DNA from: UBA8752 sp049610565
GTDB taxonomy: Bacteria > Bacteroidota > Bacteroidia > Flavobacteriales_D > Sanyastnellaceae
Assembly: GCA_049610565.1 (NCBI GenBank)
Contig: JBMYZR010000006.1
Span: 1 to 64,000 of the forward strand
Direction: 5' to 3'
Length of the DNA: 64,000 nucleotides
Position 1 is the stretch's first letter; each line of letters starts with the position of its first letter. Below, piece after piece: positions 35,483 to 43,713 of the stretch. The position numbers were made by a program, and so were the translations under genes. Below the pieces are notes generated by a model. The model had not been told where the DNA came from. It worked only from the letters and a program-made list of their open reading frames with translations, and searched no databases.

Positions 35483-37752
35483 GGTTTCTCCTCTGCTTTT
35501 TCGGCGGCGAATTCCGGATGCGCGGCCTCCAGGCTCGCCCATCGACGTCGGCCCGCCTCCACGTCGGTGCGGGCTTCCAACAGCGCCAGCCGATACAATG
35601 CATACTTGAAATCCGAACGCAGGCCCAATACCTCAGCGTATCCTGCGGCCGCCTCGTCCCACAAGCCCAGCTCCTCAGCCGCCTTGGCCGACCAGTACCG
35701 CGGCCACACCCCTTCCTTGCCCAAACCGAGGGCCTCGCGATAGCGGACCCTGGCTTCCTGCTGGAGATCCAGGCGGTGCAACGCCCGGGCATATTCATAG
35801 ACCGAATCCGCACCCCAGGACTGAACCGTATCCGGCGGGAGCAGGCGATCATTGGCCCAGAACAGGAGGTCGTCCCGACCGAGGCTCCGGCCCATGTCCC
35901 GGATGCGCTCCAGAGGCCGGGTGAATTCACCCTTCAACTGGTGGGACCGACGATACTGGACCACCGCTTCCGTCTCGCGGCCCATGCGCTCCAGCTGCAG
36001 ACCGAGGTTGAACCGTCCCTGGTATTGGTCCGGCGTCCGTTCCACCACTTCCTGAAAGGCCTGGAGCGCCCCCTCTTCATCGTCGAGATCATGAAGGAGA
36101 CCGCCGAGTCGCCTCCACGTTCGAACGTCGTCGGGGTCCCGTGCCAGCAACTCCCGACACGCCGCGGCCGATTCCGCCAGCCGGCCCTCGGACTGCAACC
36201 ACTCCGCGCGTTCGGACCATCCTTTCGTGAAGTCCGGAAACCGCTCAACCAGCTGATCCAACGTGGACCCTGCATCCGGGCGACCGAGGCGGGCCCGGTT
36301 GACGGCGAGGTTGTACCAGGCCAGCACATACGCCGGATCCAAGGCCACGGCCCGTTCCCAAGCGGCCAACGCCTCATCGTAGGCCTCCATTCGACGCCAC
36401 TGCACACCGAGGTTGAACCAGGCCCGCGGCTGATCCGGATCGATGTCGAGGCTCTTCTGGTAGGCCTCAATGGCCCCCTCACGGTCTCCCGCTTCGGACA
36501 GGCCCACACCGATGTTGAACCACGCTTCCGGGTAGGCCTCCCGTTCCTGCAACGCCATCCGATAGGAACCGAGGGCCTCCTCGAATCGACCGAGTCGCCG
36601 CAGCGCGGCCCCGCGATTCAACCAGGCATCCGCCATGCGCCCATCGCTGGCGGCCAAGGCGGAATCGTAGAGCGCCACGGCGCGGAAATCGTCTCCGGCA
36701 TCCGCCTCCAGCTTGGCCCGAAGAAACCACCGTTCCGGACTGCGCAACGCCGCCGCAAACCGGTTGTCCAACACCGTCTGTGCCGCTTCGACCTCATCGC
36801 GGTCGAGGTACAGCCGCATGAGGTCACGGGCAAACCGGGGTTCGTCCGGTGCCAATTCCATCGCCCGGTCCAGCGCCACTTCCGCCTCGGCATCCCGACC
36901 GGATGACCGCAAGGCTTGACCATGGGCCCATTGGACCACCGCCCGATCGGGGTACAGCCGGGAGAGCTTGCCCAATGCCATCAAGCGATCCGCCTCATCC
37001 TCGATCAACTCGGATTGACCCAACCGGGCCAACAGTTGGTCCGGGTCCAGCGAAATCGCACGGGCATAGGCCTGTTCCGCCTGCGCCTTTCGCCCCAGAC
37101 CCCGAAGCGCCTGCCCCCGATAGGCAGCCACCTTGGCCGACAGCACGCCGGAGGCCCGTTCTGATGCCGCATCGAGGCGGTCGAGTGCCGCTTGCCATTG
37201 CGATTGGCGCAGCAAGGCGATGCCGGCATTCAACCTCGACCGCGCATCCTGAGGATCAACGCGGGATGCCCGGTCGAACGCCACCGTGGCGAGTGCGGGT
37301 TGATCGAGTTGAATCCACGCCAGACCGAGCGATTGCCACAGTCCGAAATCCTCTGCATCGAGATTGGACGCCACCAGCAGGGCATCCCGCGCCGCGTCCA
37401 CCTCACCTCGGCGAAGCGCCACCTGCCCCCACATTTTCCACGCTCGAAAATCCGTGGAATCCGCCTGGCGCAGGACATTCCACGCCTGCCAAGCCGCCGT
37501 GGGCCGGCCCGCCAATTCCAAGCTGTCGGGCACAGCATGGCCGGGCCGGGACCAGCGGTCATCGGTCACGGATTCCGTCCTCCACTCCCACTGCCAGAGG
37601 TTGCCTTCGCGGTCCCCTTCCGCATTCAACGTCCGCTGCAAGGGCCGATCGCCCTGCTGCAACAGGGAGCGGTCCGCAAACTGAACCACAGCGACGAGAA
37701 ACAGGGCGGCGGCCAGCCAGCCCCAGGGACGGGGATGCCGGTTCACAGCCAT
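35479..37752 (-). CDS. Membrane-anchored TPR-repeat protein
   Basis: This is a 757-residue protein. A single N-terminal hydrophobic helix (WGWLAAALFLVAVVQF, residues about 10-25) suggests an inner-membrane anchor with a periplasmic body. Tandem tetratricopeptide repeats follow across most of the length, for example AWFNIGVGLSEAGDREGAIEA and AWFNLGVQWRRMEAYDEALAA, many with the alternating W/Y, G, A pattern. TPR arrays bind partner proteins. The start is ATG 37752, overlapping the ATP-grasp stop by 10 bases; an in-frame GTG at 37746 would make a GTGA overlap like others in this operon. It probably bridges the inner membrane and the barrel protein encoded next (inference). Confidence 0.85.
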   Translation of the reverse strand: MAVNRHPRPWGWLAAALFLVAVVQFADRSLLQQGDRPLQRTLNAEGDREGNLWQWEWRTESVTDDRWSRPGHAVPDSLELAGRPTAAWQAWNVLRQADSTDFRAWKMWGQVALRRGEVDAARDALLVASNLDAEDFGLWQSLGLAWIQLDQPALATVAFDRASRVDPQDARSRLNAGIALLRQSQWQAALDRLDAASERASGVLSAKVAAYRGQALRGLGRKAQAEQAYARAISLDPDQLLARLGQSELIEDEADRLMALGKLSRLYPDRAVVQWAHGQALRSSGRDAEAEVALDRAMELAPDEPRFARDLMRLYLDRDEVEAAQTVLDNRFAAALRSPERWFLRAKLEADAGDDFRAVALYDSALAASDGRMADAWLNRGAALRRLGRFEEALGSYRMALQEREAYPEAWFNIGVGLSEAGDREGAIEAYQKSLDIDPDQPRAWFNLGVQWRRMEAYDEALAAWERAVALDPAYVLAWYNLAVNRARLGRPDAGSTLDQLVERFPDFTKGWSERAEWLQSEGRLAESAAACRELLARDPDDVRTWRRLGGLLHDLDDEEGALQAFQEVVERTPDQYQGRFNLGLQLERMGRETEAVVQYRRSHQLKGEFTRPLERIRDMGRSLGRDDLLFWANDRLLPPDTVQSWGADSVYEYARALHRLDLQQEARVRYREALGLGKEGVWPRYWSAKAAEELGLWDEAAAGYAEVLGLRSDFKYALYRLALLEARTDVEAGRRRWASLEAAHPEFAAEKAEEKP

Positions 37753-38561
37753 GGGGTGAGCGATTGACGGGTGACATTCTGGATGGCCAATCCCGGGCGG
37801 GCGTTGACTTCGAGGACGACCGGGCCGTCCACCGTCACGACCACATCCACTCCGGACCATCCGAGGGGCAAGGCCGCATCGGCTGCCCGGCCAATGTCCA
37901 GGACCTCCTTCCAGAACGGCAGGAACTCCCCTTGGACCACGGCGCCATCGGGGTGAGCGGGTGAATGGCGTTTTCCATCAAACACGGGACCCAACCGCCC
38001 CTCCGCGTCGATGGCGGCCGCCACGCCCCCCTGATGCAGGTTGGCCTTCCCATCGGACGACACCGTCGGCATCCGCAACATCGAGAGCGCGAATTCACCA
38101 TCGACGAAAATCAACCGGACATCGGCGATGCCTCCCCCATGCCACCCGGCCACGGTGGGGTGCGGAACCAGCAGATCTTCGATGAGCACCCGGTCATCGC
38201 TGCCCATTCCGTACCCCCCGTGCAAAATGTGGGCCGCATGGGCCTCCACCTCCGCCAGGTCCAGGTCACGTCCGCCCGGCGTCCGCCATCCGTCCGCCGT
38301 GGGCTCGAGCAACAGGATTCCGCCCCCCGCCGCTCCGGCCGCGGGCTTGATGGCCGCAGGGGTCGACAGATGGCGGGCCATGCCATCGAGGTCCCACATC
38401 GAATCCAGCACGGCCCGTGTCGGGGGAACCGGAACACCCGCCTCGGTCAACAGGGCCTTGGTGGCCACCTTGTCGCGCGCCAACCGGATGGCGGGCCGCC
38501 CATTGCGGGGCGCGATGCCGAGCAGGTTCCGTGCGTTGATGCCCAAGGCGTTCATCTTCAT
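37743..38561 (-). CDS. ATP-grasp ligase, RimK-related (alpha-L-glutamate ligase-like)
   Basis: This is a 272-residue cytoplasmic enzyme. ATP-grasp features run through it: ARDKVATKALLTEAGVPVPP, a Lys/Gly loop (IKPAAGAAGGGILLL), the acidic segment LIEDLLVPH, DVRLIFVDGEFA, and a late metal-binding E-x-N (VVLEVNARPGL). The pattern fits the RimK-related glutamate ligase group that is recurrently encoded beside transglutaminase/7-TM proteins in bacteria. Such enzymes join a carboxyl to an amine using ATP, often adding glutamate; the acceptor is unknown. ATG 38561 overlaps the transglutaminase stop as ATGA; longer upstream readings are out of family. Confidence 0.85.
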   Translation of the reverse strand: MKMNALGINARNLLGIAPRNGRPAIRLARDKVATKALLTEAGVPVPPTRAVLDSMWDLDGMARHLSTPAAIKPAAGAAGGGILLLEPTADGWRTPGGRDLDLAEVEAHAAHILHGGYGMGSDDRVLIEDLLVPHPTVAGWHGGGIADVRLIFVDGEFALSMLRMPTVSSDGKANLHQGGVAAAIDAEGRLGPVFDGKRHSPAHPDGAVVQGEFLPFWKEVLDIGRAADAALPLGWSGVDVVVTVDGPVVLEVNARPGLAIQNVTRQSLTPWL

Positions 38562-40141
38562 GAGGCCGAACCCGTTGAAGGGACATGGCGGAACCGGGCG
38601 AATTCCATCACGCGGATGCCCGTCCACCGGCCGAGCGCCAGCATGGCGGCCACAATCCAGAGGAACAATTCAGGAAAGGCGAGCAGCATGGCTTCCGCCG
38701 TCGTCGACTGCATCGCAAAAAACGCCAGGACCACCACAACGAGGGTCTGCGCAGCTTTGGACAGGGCATCGGTCCACCCCACCTCCTCGATTTCCCGGGC
38801 AAACCGCTCGGCCGTGATCGCCACGACCACCACCGGGAACAAGGTCACCTTGACCCATCCGATCTGACCGGATTGCCATCCCCAGGCACTGACGGCCAGA
38901 TAGCAGCCCACCACTGCCACCAGAAGGATCACGAGGCGTGGGGTGTACAACAGGCGCCACCGCATCAGCAGGGGGTGCACCGCCGCCACGGTGAACAGCA
39001 CCAGGAAGAAGGCCCCCGTTCCAATGCCGAGGCCCGTGCCCTTCATGGACACGGCGAGCAAGGCCGGGAGGAACAAGCCAAAGGTGTGGAGCCCCACGAC
39101 GTTGCGCATGAAGGCCACCACCGCCGCACCCAGGGGCAACAACAACAGGAACCCCAAGGCGCCCGAAGGCAGTCCCGCATCGGCAAAGGCCCGCCACACC
39201 GGATGTTCTCCCAGGGCTTCCCGGGGCAACCGCAGGCGCGGACGGATGGAGAATCCATAATCCAAGGGAAGTCCCGCCGTGTGTCCGAACAGGCCCACAT
39301 CCCCATGGTACAGGGTCAAATACTCCGCAGGCAGGGCAGCGAAGTGTCCGTTGAGCGCATCGAATGGGACCCACTGGCTTTGAAGGTTGACCTCCACCCA
39401 CTGATGGCTCGTCCGTTTGTCCCCCGTCTCGAGGATGAGCCCCCCGACCAACCTCGCCGGCAAGCCGATGTGGCGACACAGGGCCACAAACAATCGGCTC
39501 TTTCCATTGCACGATGCCTCCCCAAGACGCAAGGCCGTCAGGGCATCCGTCGTGCCCTTGAAAGCCGCACCGTCCAGGGCCAGCACCGCCTCATGAATGC
39601 GCCGCAGGGCCTCAACGGCATCGAGTCCCTCCAATTCCAGACGCCGGGCCAATGCGGCAATGTCTGGATGGTCGGACTGGATCACCTCCGTGCTCACGAG
39701 ATAGGCCTTCAATTGGGGGGAGGGACGAGAGGGGGTCGTCATGGCGGCATCCTCAAGGTCCCACTCCACAGCGCGGGTGCGCACCACCGTGCGGTATTGC
39801 ACGGGGCCGGTCACCTGACGCCAGGAGGCCCGACGGCCATGTGCGTCCCGGGCGATGACATCCACCCCCTGTCCCTGGATGACCCCTTCCTCCAACACCT
39901 GCTGACGGGCATCTCCCACGGGCAGGTAGGTGCGGAAGTCGCCCCCCTGGTCTCCACCCCGGAGCTCCATCCGAAACACGACTTCATGAACCCGCTGCGG
40001 CAAGGTCCGCTCCAGTACGTCGGCCAGCCCGTCCCCGTCCTCTCGGGACAGGGCATTCCACATGGCAAACAAGGGCCACAGGATGCACAGGGCGAGGACA
40101 ATCCGGTACGAAATCGGGGCTGAAGAGGACGAATCCGTCAC
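38558..40141 (-). CDS. Transglutaminase-like domain fused to seven transmembrane helices
   Basis: This is a 527-residue membrane protein. One N-terminal helix (residues about 11-28) precedes an extracytoplasmic region. A transglutaminase-like core lies near residues 150-275, with Cys211 (ASCNGKSR), His246 (SHQWVEV) and Asp261 (PFDALN) in the order of a catalytic triad. From about 325 to 510 run seven hydrophobic helices. This architecture is known as the '7-TM transglutaminase' family, often labelled inactive, and is usually linked to a RimK-like ATP-grasp gene, as here. I chose GTG 40141 because it gives a 4-base GTGA overlap with the upstream stop; GTG 40147 is an alternative. It could process or transfer a glutamyl-type peptide at the envelope (inference). 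Confidence 0.85.
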   Translation of the reverse strand: MTDSSSSAPISYRIVLALCILWPLFAMWNALSREDGDGLADVLERTLPQRVHEVVFRMELRGGDQGGDFRTYLPVGDARQQVLEEGVIQGQGVDVIARDAHGRRASWRQVTGPVQYRTVVRTRAVEWDLEDAAMTTPSRPSPQLKAYLVSTEVIQSDHPDIAALARRLELEGLDAVEALRRIHEAVLALDGAAFKGTTDALTALRLGEASCNGKSRLFVALCRHIGLPARLVGGLILETGDKRTSHQWVEVNLQSQWVPFDALNGHFAALPAEYLTLYHGDVGLFGHTAGLPLDYGFSIRPRLRLPREALGEHPVWRAFADAGLPSGALGFLLLLPLGAAVVAFMRNVVGLHTFGLFLPALLAVSMKGTGLGIGTGAFFLVLFTVAAVHPLLMRWRLLYTPRLVILLVAVVGCYLAVSAWGWQSGQIGWVKVTLFPVVVVAITAERFAREIEEVGWTDALSKAAQTLVVVVLAFFAMQSTTAEAMLLAFPELFLWIVAAMLALGRWTGIRVMEFARFRHVPSTGSAS

Positions 40142-40554
40142 GGACACGAAGTTCCAAAAACCGAAAGCAGAACCAAGAGGTCCGTCGTGCCGACGAGGCC
40201 ATCTCCCGTGAAATCCGCAGGCCCATCCGTCAGGGTGCCGAATGTGCTGAGCAGGATCAACAAGTCTGAGGTCGTGATGGTCTGGTCTCCGTTCAAGTCC
40301 CCCACACAGTCATTGGCTTGAGCCATCGCGTGGAGAAGCCCAGGTTCCAATTGTCCCACGGGCAGCATCACGGACGCGTGCGGGACTTCGTACCCCACCG
40401 TCCACGAGACGGATCCAAACGCCGTGACTGTCGACCCGGTGGCCGTCACCGGAGCATGCTCCGTCCAACTGACTTGCGCACACGCCAGGGACATCATGCC
40501 CAGCCAAACCGCCAAACCCAGCGCGAGGCGCATCCCCAATTCTGCTGGTTTCAT
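40138..40554 (-). CDS. Small secreted protein with two dockerin-like calcium repeats
   Basis: This is a 138-residue protein. The signal peptide ends LACAQ. A short segment (TAFGSVSWTVGYE) resembles the S-V-S-Y-S-V-G-Q stretch often found just before T9SS type A domains. Instead of such a domain the protein ends with two loop-helix repeats: DLNGDQTITTSD with LLILLSTFG, and DFTGDGLVGTTD with LLVLLSVFG, then T-S-C-P. This is the two-repeat layout of type I dockerins. ATG 40554 overlaps the upstream stop as ATGA. The same C-terminal style closes the partial gene at 1-419. It may be retained at the surface through this module (inference). Confidence 0.8.
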   Translation of the reverse strand: MKPAELGMRLALGLAVWLGMMSLACAQVSWTEHAPVTATGSTVTAFGSVSWTVGYEVPHASVMLPVGQLEPGLLHAMAQANDCVGDLNGDQTITTSDLLILLSTFGTLTDGPADFTGDGLVGTTDLLVLLSVFGTSCP

Positions 40555-41615
40555 TCGGATGCCGGCATGGAAACAGGAGCAGCAGACACCACCGAGTCCG
40601 GGAGCAGTGCCCATGAAGCCACCCACTGTTGCATTTGAATCATGAGCCCCTGAAGCTGCGCCAACGTGACCAGCTCATCCGGGTTGACCGCATCCACCCC
40701 TGCAACGGGCTGGTTGAATTGCGCCGGTCCCTCCACGGCAATGCTCTGACCGGCCAACCTCAACAATTCCGGGAGATACAATGTGTCTTGCGGTGTTCCG
40801 GTCAGGGGGATCCCGACGGGGGCTCCGATGTGCAGGAATTGGCGGGCCATCACCACCGTGGTGTCCGCGGCGGGCAGGACCCCCTCCTTGGTGCCCAGAT
40901 TGGTTCTTCGGGTGCCGACCAGCTCGAGCTCATTGGCCGCATTCGCCCGGATGTCGTCGAGGGACTCGAGGCGGACATCGTCACCGGACTCGAGACGGAC
41001 ATCACTCGTGGCGATCATCTTGATGTCATCATCCGCAAAAGCGGAGACGTCATCCCGCCCGGACAGAATCACGTCGCGCTGGGCTTGAAGTCGAACCACC
41101 TCCGTCAAAAGCGTATCCCCTTCCCGCGTGTTGCCCACCACAATCAAGCTGTCCGCATGCAACCGGACCGTGTCGGATTCCAGACTGAGACGCAGGTCCT
41201 CTTCGCCTTGGTAGAACCATCCGTTGCCCGCGTACTGGGCCTTCGGAACCTCCCCGAGCCACTGGGTGCCGAGATCAACCGGAGCATCCGTCCCGGTCCA
41301 AGTGGCCGACATCTGCAGCGCTTGATGCCACGGAAGGCCTTCCCACAGGGCGCCACCGCCGATGCGGACCATGATGAGACCAAACGCATCCGTGGTCACC
41401 GGAAGTTGTTGGGACCAGAGCAGGCTGTCCGCAGCATTCAACACAGACACGCCCAGCGTACCGCCCGCATTGGCCAAGGGTGCCCCGTCCGCATCGCGGA
41501 GGAGGGCCTGATACGACATGCCCTGGGCATTGCCCGGAGACTGGGCCATCAAGTACACCGGGCTCAACAAGGCTCCGAACAAACCGACAACGGCGATGTG
41601 GCGCAACACATTCAT
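40551..41615 (-). CDS. Secreted tail-fibre-like protein with beta-helical repeats
   Basis: This is a 354-residue protein with a signal peptide ending YLMAQ. The N-terminal domain (GMSYQALLRDADGAPLANA..., DAFGLIMVRIGGG) matches a widespread Bacteroidota module found in front of fibre or collagen-like surface proteins. The middle holds short beta-helix-like repeats rich in D-V-R-L-E-S and D-D-I units (near residues 195-235). The C-terminus is alpha-helical and probably trimerises. It is the first gene of the seven-gene overlapping operon, 216 bases from the divergent membrane-protein pair. The role is probably structural, on the surface. Whether it serves the downstream enzymes is unknown. Confidence 0.72.
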   Translation of the reverse strand: MNVLRHIAVVGLFGALLSPVYLMAQSPGNAQGMSYQALLRDADGAPLANAGGTLGVSVLNAADSLLWSQQLPVTTDAFGLIMVRIGGGALWEGLPWHQALQMSATWTGTDAPVDLGTQWLGEVPKAQYAGNGWFYQGEEDLRLSLESDTVRLHADSLIVVGNTREGDTLLTEVVRLQAQRDVILSGRDDVSAFADDDIKMIATSDVRLESGDDVRLESLDDIRANAANELELVGTRRTNLGTKEGVLPAADTTVVMARQFLHIGAPVGIPLTGTPQDTLYLPELLRLAGQSIAVEGPAQFNQPVAGVDAVNPDELVTLAQLQGLMIQMQQWVASWALLPDSVVSAAPVSMPASE

Positions 41616-41790
41616 GGTCAACAATGAAAATAAGCCCGGGCGCAGGGCATCCTCCGGACGTCTGCAAAGTTCAGACAGAACGCATGGCGCTTGGGTCACC
41701 CACGTCACCTCGTCCGTTCGCCTGCGCGCACCCGAACTGCCCTTTCCAGTGATTCCTCCTGTCCTGTTGGCAATGTCCGCCTCGCCACCG

Positions 41791-41818
41791 TTGACCTGAG
41801 CCTCCTTCCGGTAGCTTG
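41791..41818 (+). promoter_or_regulatory. Promoter of the tandem membrane-protein genes
   Basis: A -33 TTG (41791-41793) is followed after 18 bases by TAGCTTG (41812-41818), a -7 element one T shorter than the TAnnTTTG consensus. The ATG at 41832 is 13 bases further on. It is the only candidate in the window with both boxes at a plausible spacing. Confidence 0.5.
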
Positions 41819-41831
41819 TGGGCACTGCGCC

Positions 41832-42638
41832 ATGACCCAAGCACGCCCCACCCTGACCTGGTCGACCCAGCAGCTGTTGCGCTATGCCATCCTGCTGTAC
41901 TGGTCGATTTTCTGGCTCTTCAACCTGATTGACAAGGCAATCGGCGGCGCCCATTTCCTGTGGGTCGGCCGCGACCGGTTTGCCCAGTTCCAGAAGTACT
42001 TCGCCTCCGTCGGCCTGGACTCGCCCCACATCGCCAATGCGGCGCTGGCCGTGGCCGCCGCCCTCGAGGCGTTCGCCTTCGTCTTCTTCGCCGGCGCCCT
42101 GCTCCACGAGCTGCGCGGCCGGACCGATTCAAGCCACCGGCTCGCCCTGATCGGCACCCTGTTCACCCTGGGCACCTTCACGTTTTTCTCCATCGGCGAC
42201 CACTGGTTCGGCGACCGGTTTGAATTGCTGGAGCACACCCTCTTCTGGTTTGTCTCGCTGGCCTCATGGGTCGTGTTCACCCGGCTCAAGGCCCAGGCGC
42301 CCACCGATCCCGTGGCCCTGCCCAAGGCACAGCGCCTGATTGCCGGCATCGCCGGTGGGGTCCTCGTGCTGGTCACCGCCACCGCCATCTTCCGCCACAA
42401 CACCACCGACTTCCCCAAGCGCACCGCCGCCATCGCCGCCGAACCGGTCGGGGACCACATCTACAAGGTGGCCTTTCCCTTCCTTGGCGGCAGCTCCGTC
42501 TTCGAGAACTCCCTCGCCCTTTTCAAGGAACAGCACCCGGGCGAAGCGATCCAGCACATCTACACCGTGCCGAATCCGTTGCGCCTGAAGAAGGCCGACG
42601 CCCTCATCTTCTACATCATCACCGAGGACACGCCATGA
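41832..42638 (+). CDS. Membrane protein of unknown function, paralogue A
   Basis: This is a 268-residue protein with about four N-terminal hydrophobic helices up to residue 150, a fifth near residue 170-190 and a soluble C-terminal domain of about 75 residues (HIYKVAFPFLGG...LIFYIITEDTP). Conserved positions shared with the next gene include LWVG, FASVGL, GDRFELLEH and TLFW. I do not recognise the family. ATG 41832 follows a promoter-like sequence, and in-frame upstream starts read poorly. The next gene overlaps its stop by 4 bases, so the two are translationally coupled and may form a heterodimer (inference). Confidence 0.8.
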   Translation: MTQARPTLTWSTQQLLRYAILLYWSIFWLFNLIDKAIGGAHFLWVGRDRFAQFQKYFASVGLDSPHIANAALAVAAALEAFAFVFFAGALLHELRGRTDSSHRLALIGTLFTLGTFTFFSIGDHWFGDRFELLEHTLFWFVSLASWVVFTRLKAQAPTDPVALPKAQRLIAGIAGGVLVLVTATAIFRHNTTDFPKRTAAIAAEPVGDHIYKVAFPFLGGSSVFENSLALFKEQHPGEAIQHIYTVPNPLRLKKADALIFYIITEDTP

Positions 42639-43411
42639 CCGAACGCCGCCTCCTCCGCTTGGCCATCCTCGTGTTCTGGACCCTCTTCTGGGGCCTCAGC
42701 GTGACGGACAAGATCATCCCCGACGTCCAGCACCTCTGGGTGGGCAAGGACTTCTTTGCCCTGTTCATCAAATTCTTCGCCTCCCTCGGATTGAAGGACC
42801 CCCTGTTTGCCACCGCCGCCCTCGCGTTGGTGTCCGGGCTCGAGGCCGTCAACTTCGGGCTGTACCTCGCGGCCTTGATCAGCTTCCGCAAAGGCGATGC
42901 CGCCGTGACCGACCGGTGGTTCTTCCGGGCCATCCTCGCCTCCATGGTGCTCTTCAGCCTGTTTTCCATCGCCGACCAGGTGTTTGGCGACCGGTTCCAA
43001 CTCCTCGAACACGGGCTCTTCTGGATCATCCTGCTCGCCTCCTGGATCGTGTTCCGGCACATTCCGATGGAGGACGGCGCGACGCTCGGGGCTTCCCCTG
43101 CGGCTGAGACCCGGGGGTGGATGGTCGGTGGCCTGGTCCTGACGCTGGCCACCGTGGCCACCCTCTGGCGCTTTTCGGACGCCACCTTCCATCAGGTGGA
43201 GGCGCCCGTCGCCGGCCAGGAAGTGGTGGACGGCGTCTACAAATTCGATTTCCCCTTCCTCGCCGATAAGGTCGTCTGGGAAAACACCGTCAATGCCTTC
43301 ATGGCCGAGCATCCGGAATTGAAGATCCAATACATCTACACGGGGCCTTCGGAGCTGAATTCCAAAAAGAAGACCCACCTGCTGCTGTACGTCTTCACCG
43401 AGCCGGCCTGA
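42635..43411 (+). CDS. Membrane protein of unknown function, paralogue B
   Basis: This is a 258-residue protein with the same layout as the preceding gene: about four N-terminal helices, a fifth after residue 150 and a soluble tail. Shared features include LWVGKDFFALF, FASLGL, FGDRFQLLEHGLFW, VYKFDFPFLA and I-Q-Y-I-Y-T near the end. The two arose by tandem duplication and have diverged a good deal. ATG 42635 overlaps the stop of paralogue A as ATGA. The C-terminal domains are likely on the same side of the membrane. Function is unknown. Confidence 0.8.
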   Translation: MTERRLLRLAILVFWTLFWGLSVTDKIIPDVQHLWVGKDFFALFIKFFASLGLKDPLFATAALALVSGLEAVNFGLYLAALISFRKGDAAVTDRWFFRAILASMVLFSLFSIADQVFGDRFQLLEHGLFWIILLASWIVFRHIPMEDGATLGASPAAETRGWMVGGLVLTLATVATLWRFSDATFHQVEAPVAGQEVVDGVYKFDFPFLADKVVWENTVNAFMAEHPELKIQYIYTGPSELNSKKKTHLLLYVFTEPA

Positions 43412-43713
43412 ACGCGAAAAGCGGCCCATTCCCGCTGGAACCGGACCGCTTCATCGCGTAGAACCGAAGACAGCCTTGCAGCCGCATCCGAGAAGGAGCA
43501 CGGCGGGTTTCCGCCGGCCTGGGTGAGCCCAATTCAAAAGCCCACCCGATTCGTGCGACAAGATATAGGATAAATCCTACAAATTGATCTTCGCTGGCAA
43601 TTTTCCCATGGATGCACTCTGAATTCCGCGAACACCCGGTGGGGAAATCCTGCCGAAACCTGTGGACCTGAGGGGACCTGCACCCCACTTGCCCCCCTAA
43701 ATTCGCCCGCGAC
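43412..43713 (+). other. 302-base non-coding, relatively AT-rich stretch
   Basis: No credible gene is seen on either strand here. The middle (about 43555-43625) is visibly richer in A and T than the surrounding DNA. It contains a perfect inverted repeat TAGGAT-AA-ATCCTA at 43566-43579. A GC hairpin (CGGCGG-GTTT-CCGCCG, 43501-43516) lies upstream without a T tract. The right end carries a -7 element for the aminopeptidase gene. Confidence 0.6.
43698..43705 (+). promoter_or_regulatory. -7 element upstream of the M42 aminopeptidase gene
   Basis: TAAATTCG differs from TAnnTTTG only by C in place of T at the seventh position. It ends 8 bases before the ATG at 43714. The identical octamer precedes the beta-galactosidase gene. 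Confidence 0.4.

Noticed and set aside
40920..41000. Short DNA repeat that looked like a tandem or CRISPR-like array
   Set aside because: It encodes the beta-helix-like D-V-R-L-E-S repeats of the fibre-like protein and has no spacer-repeat structure.
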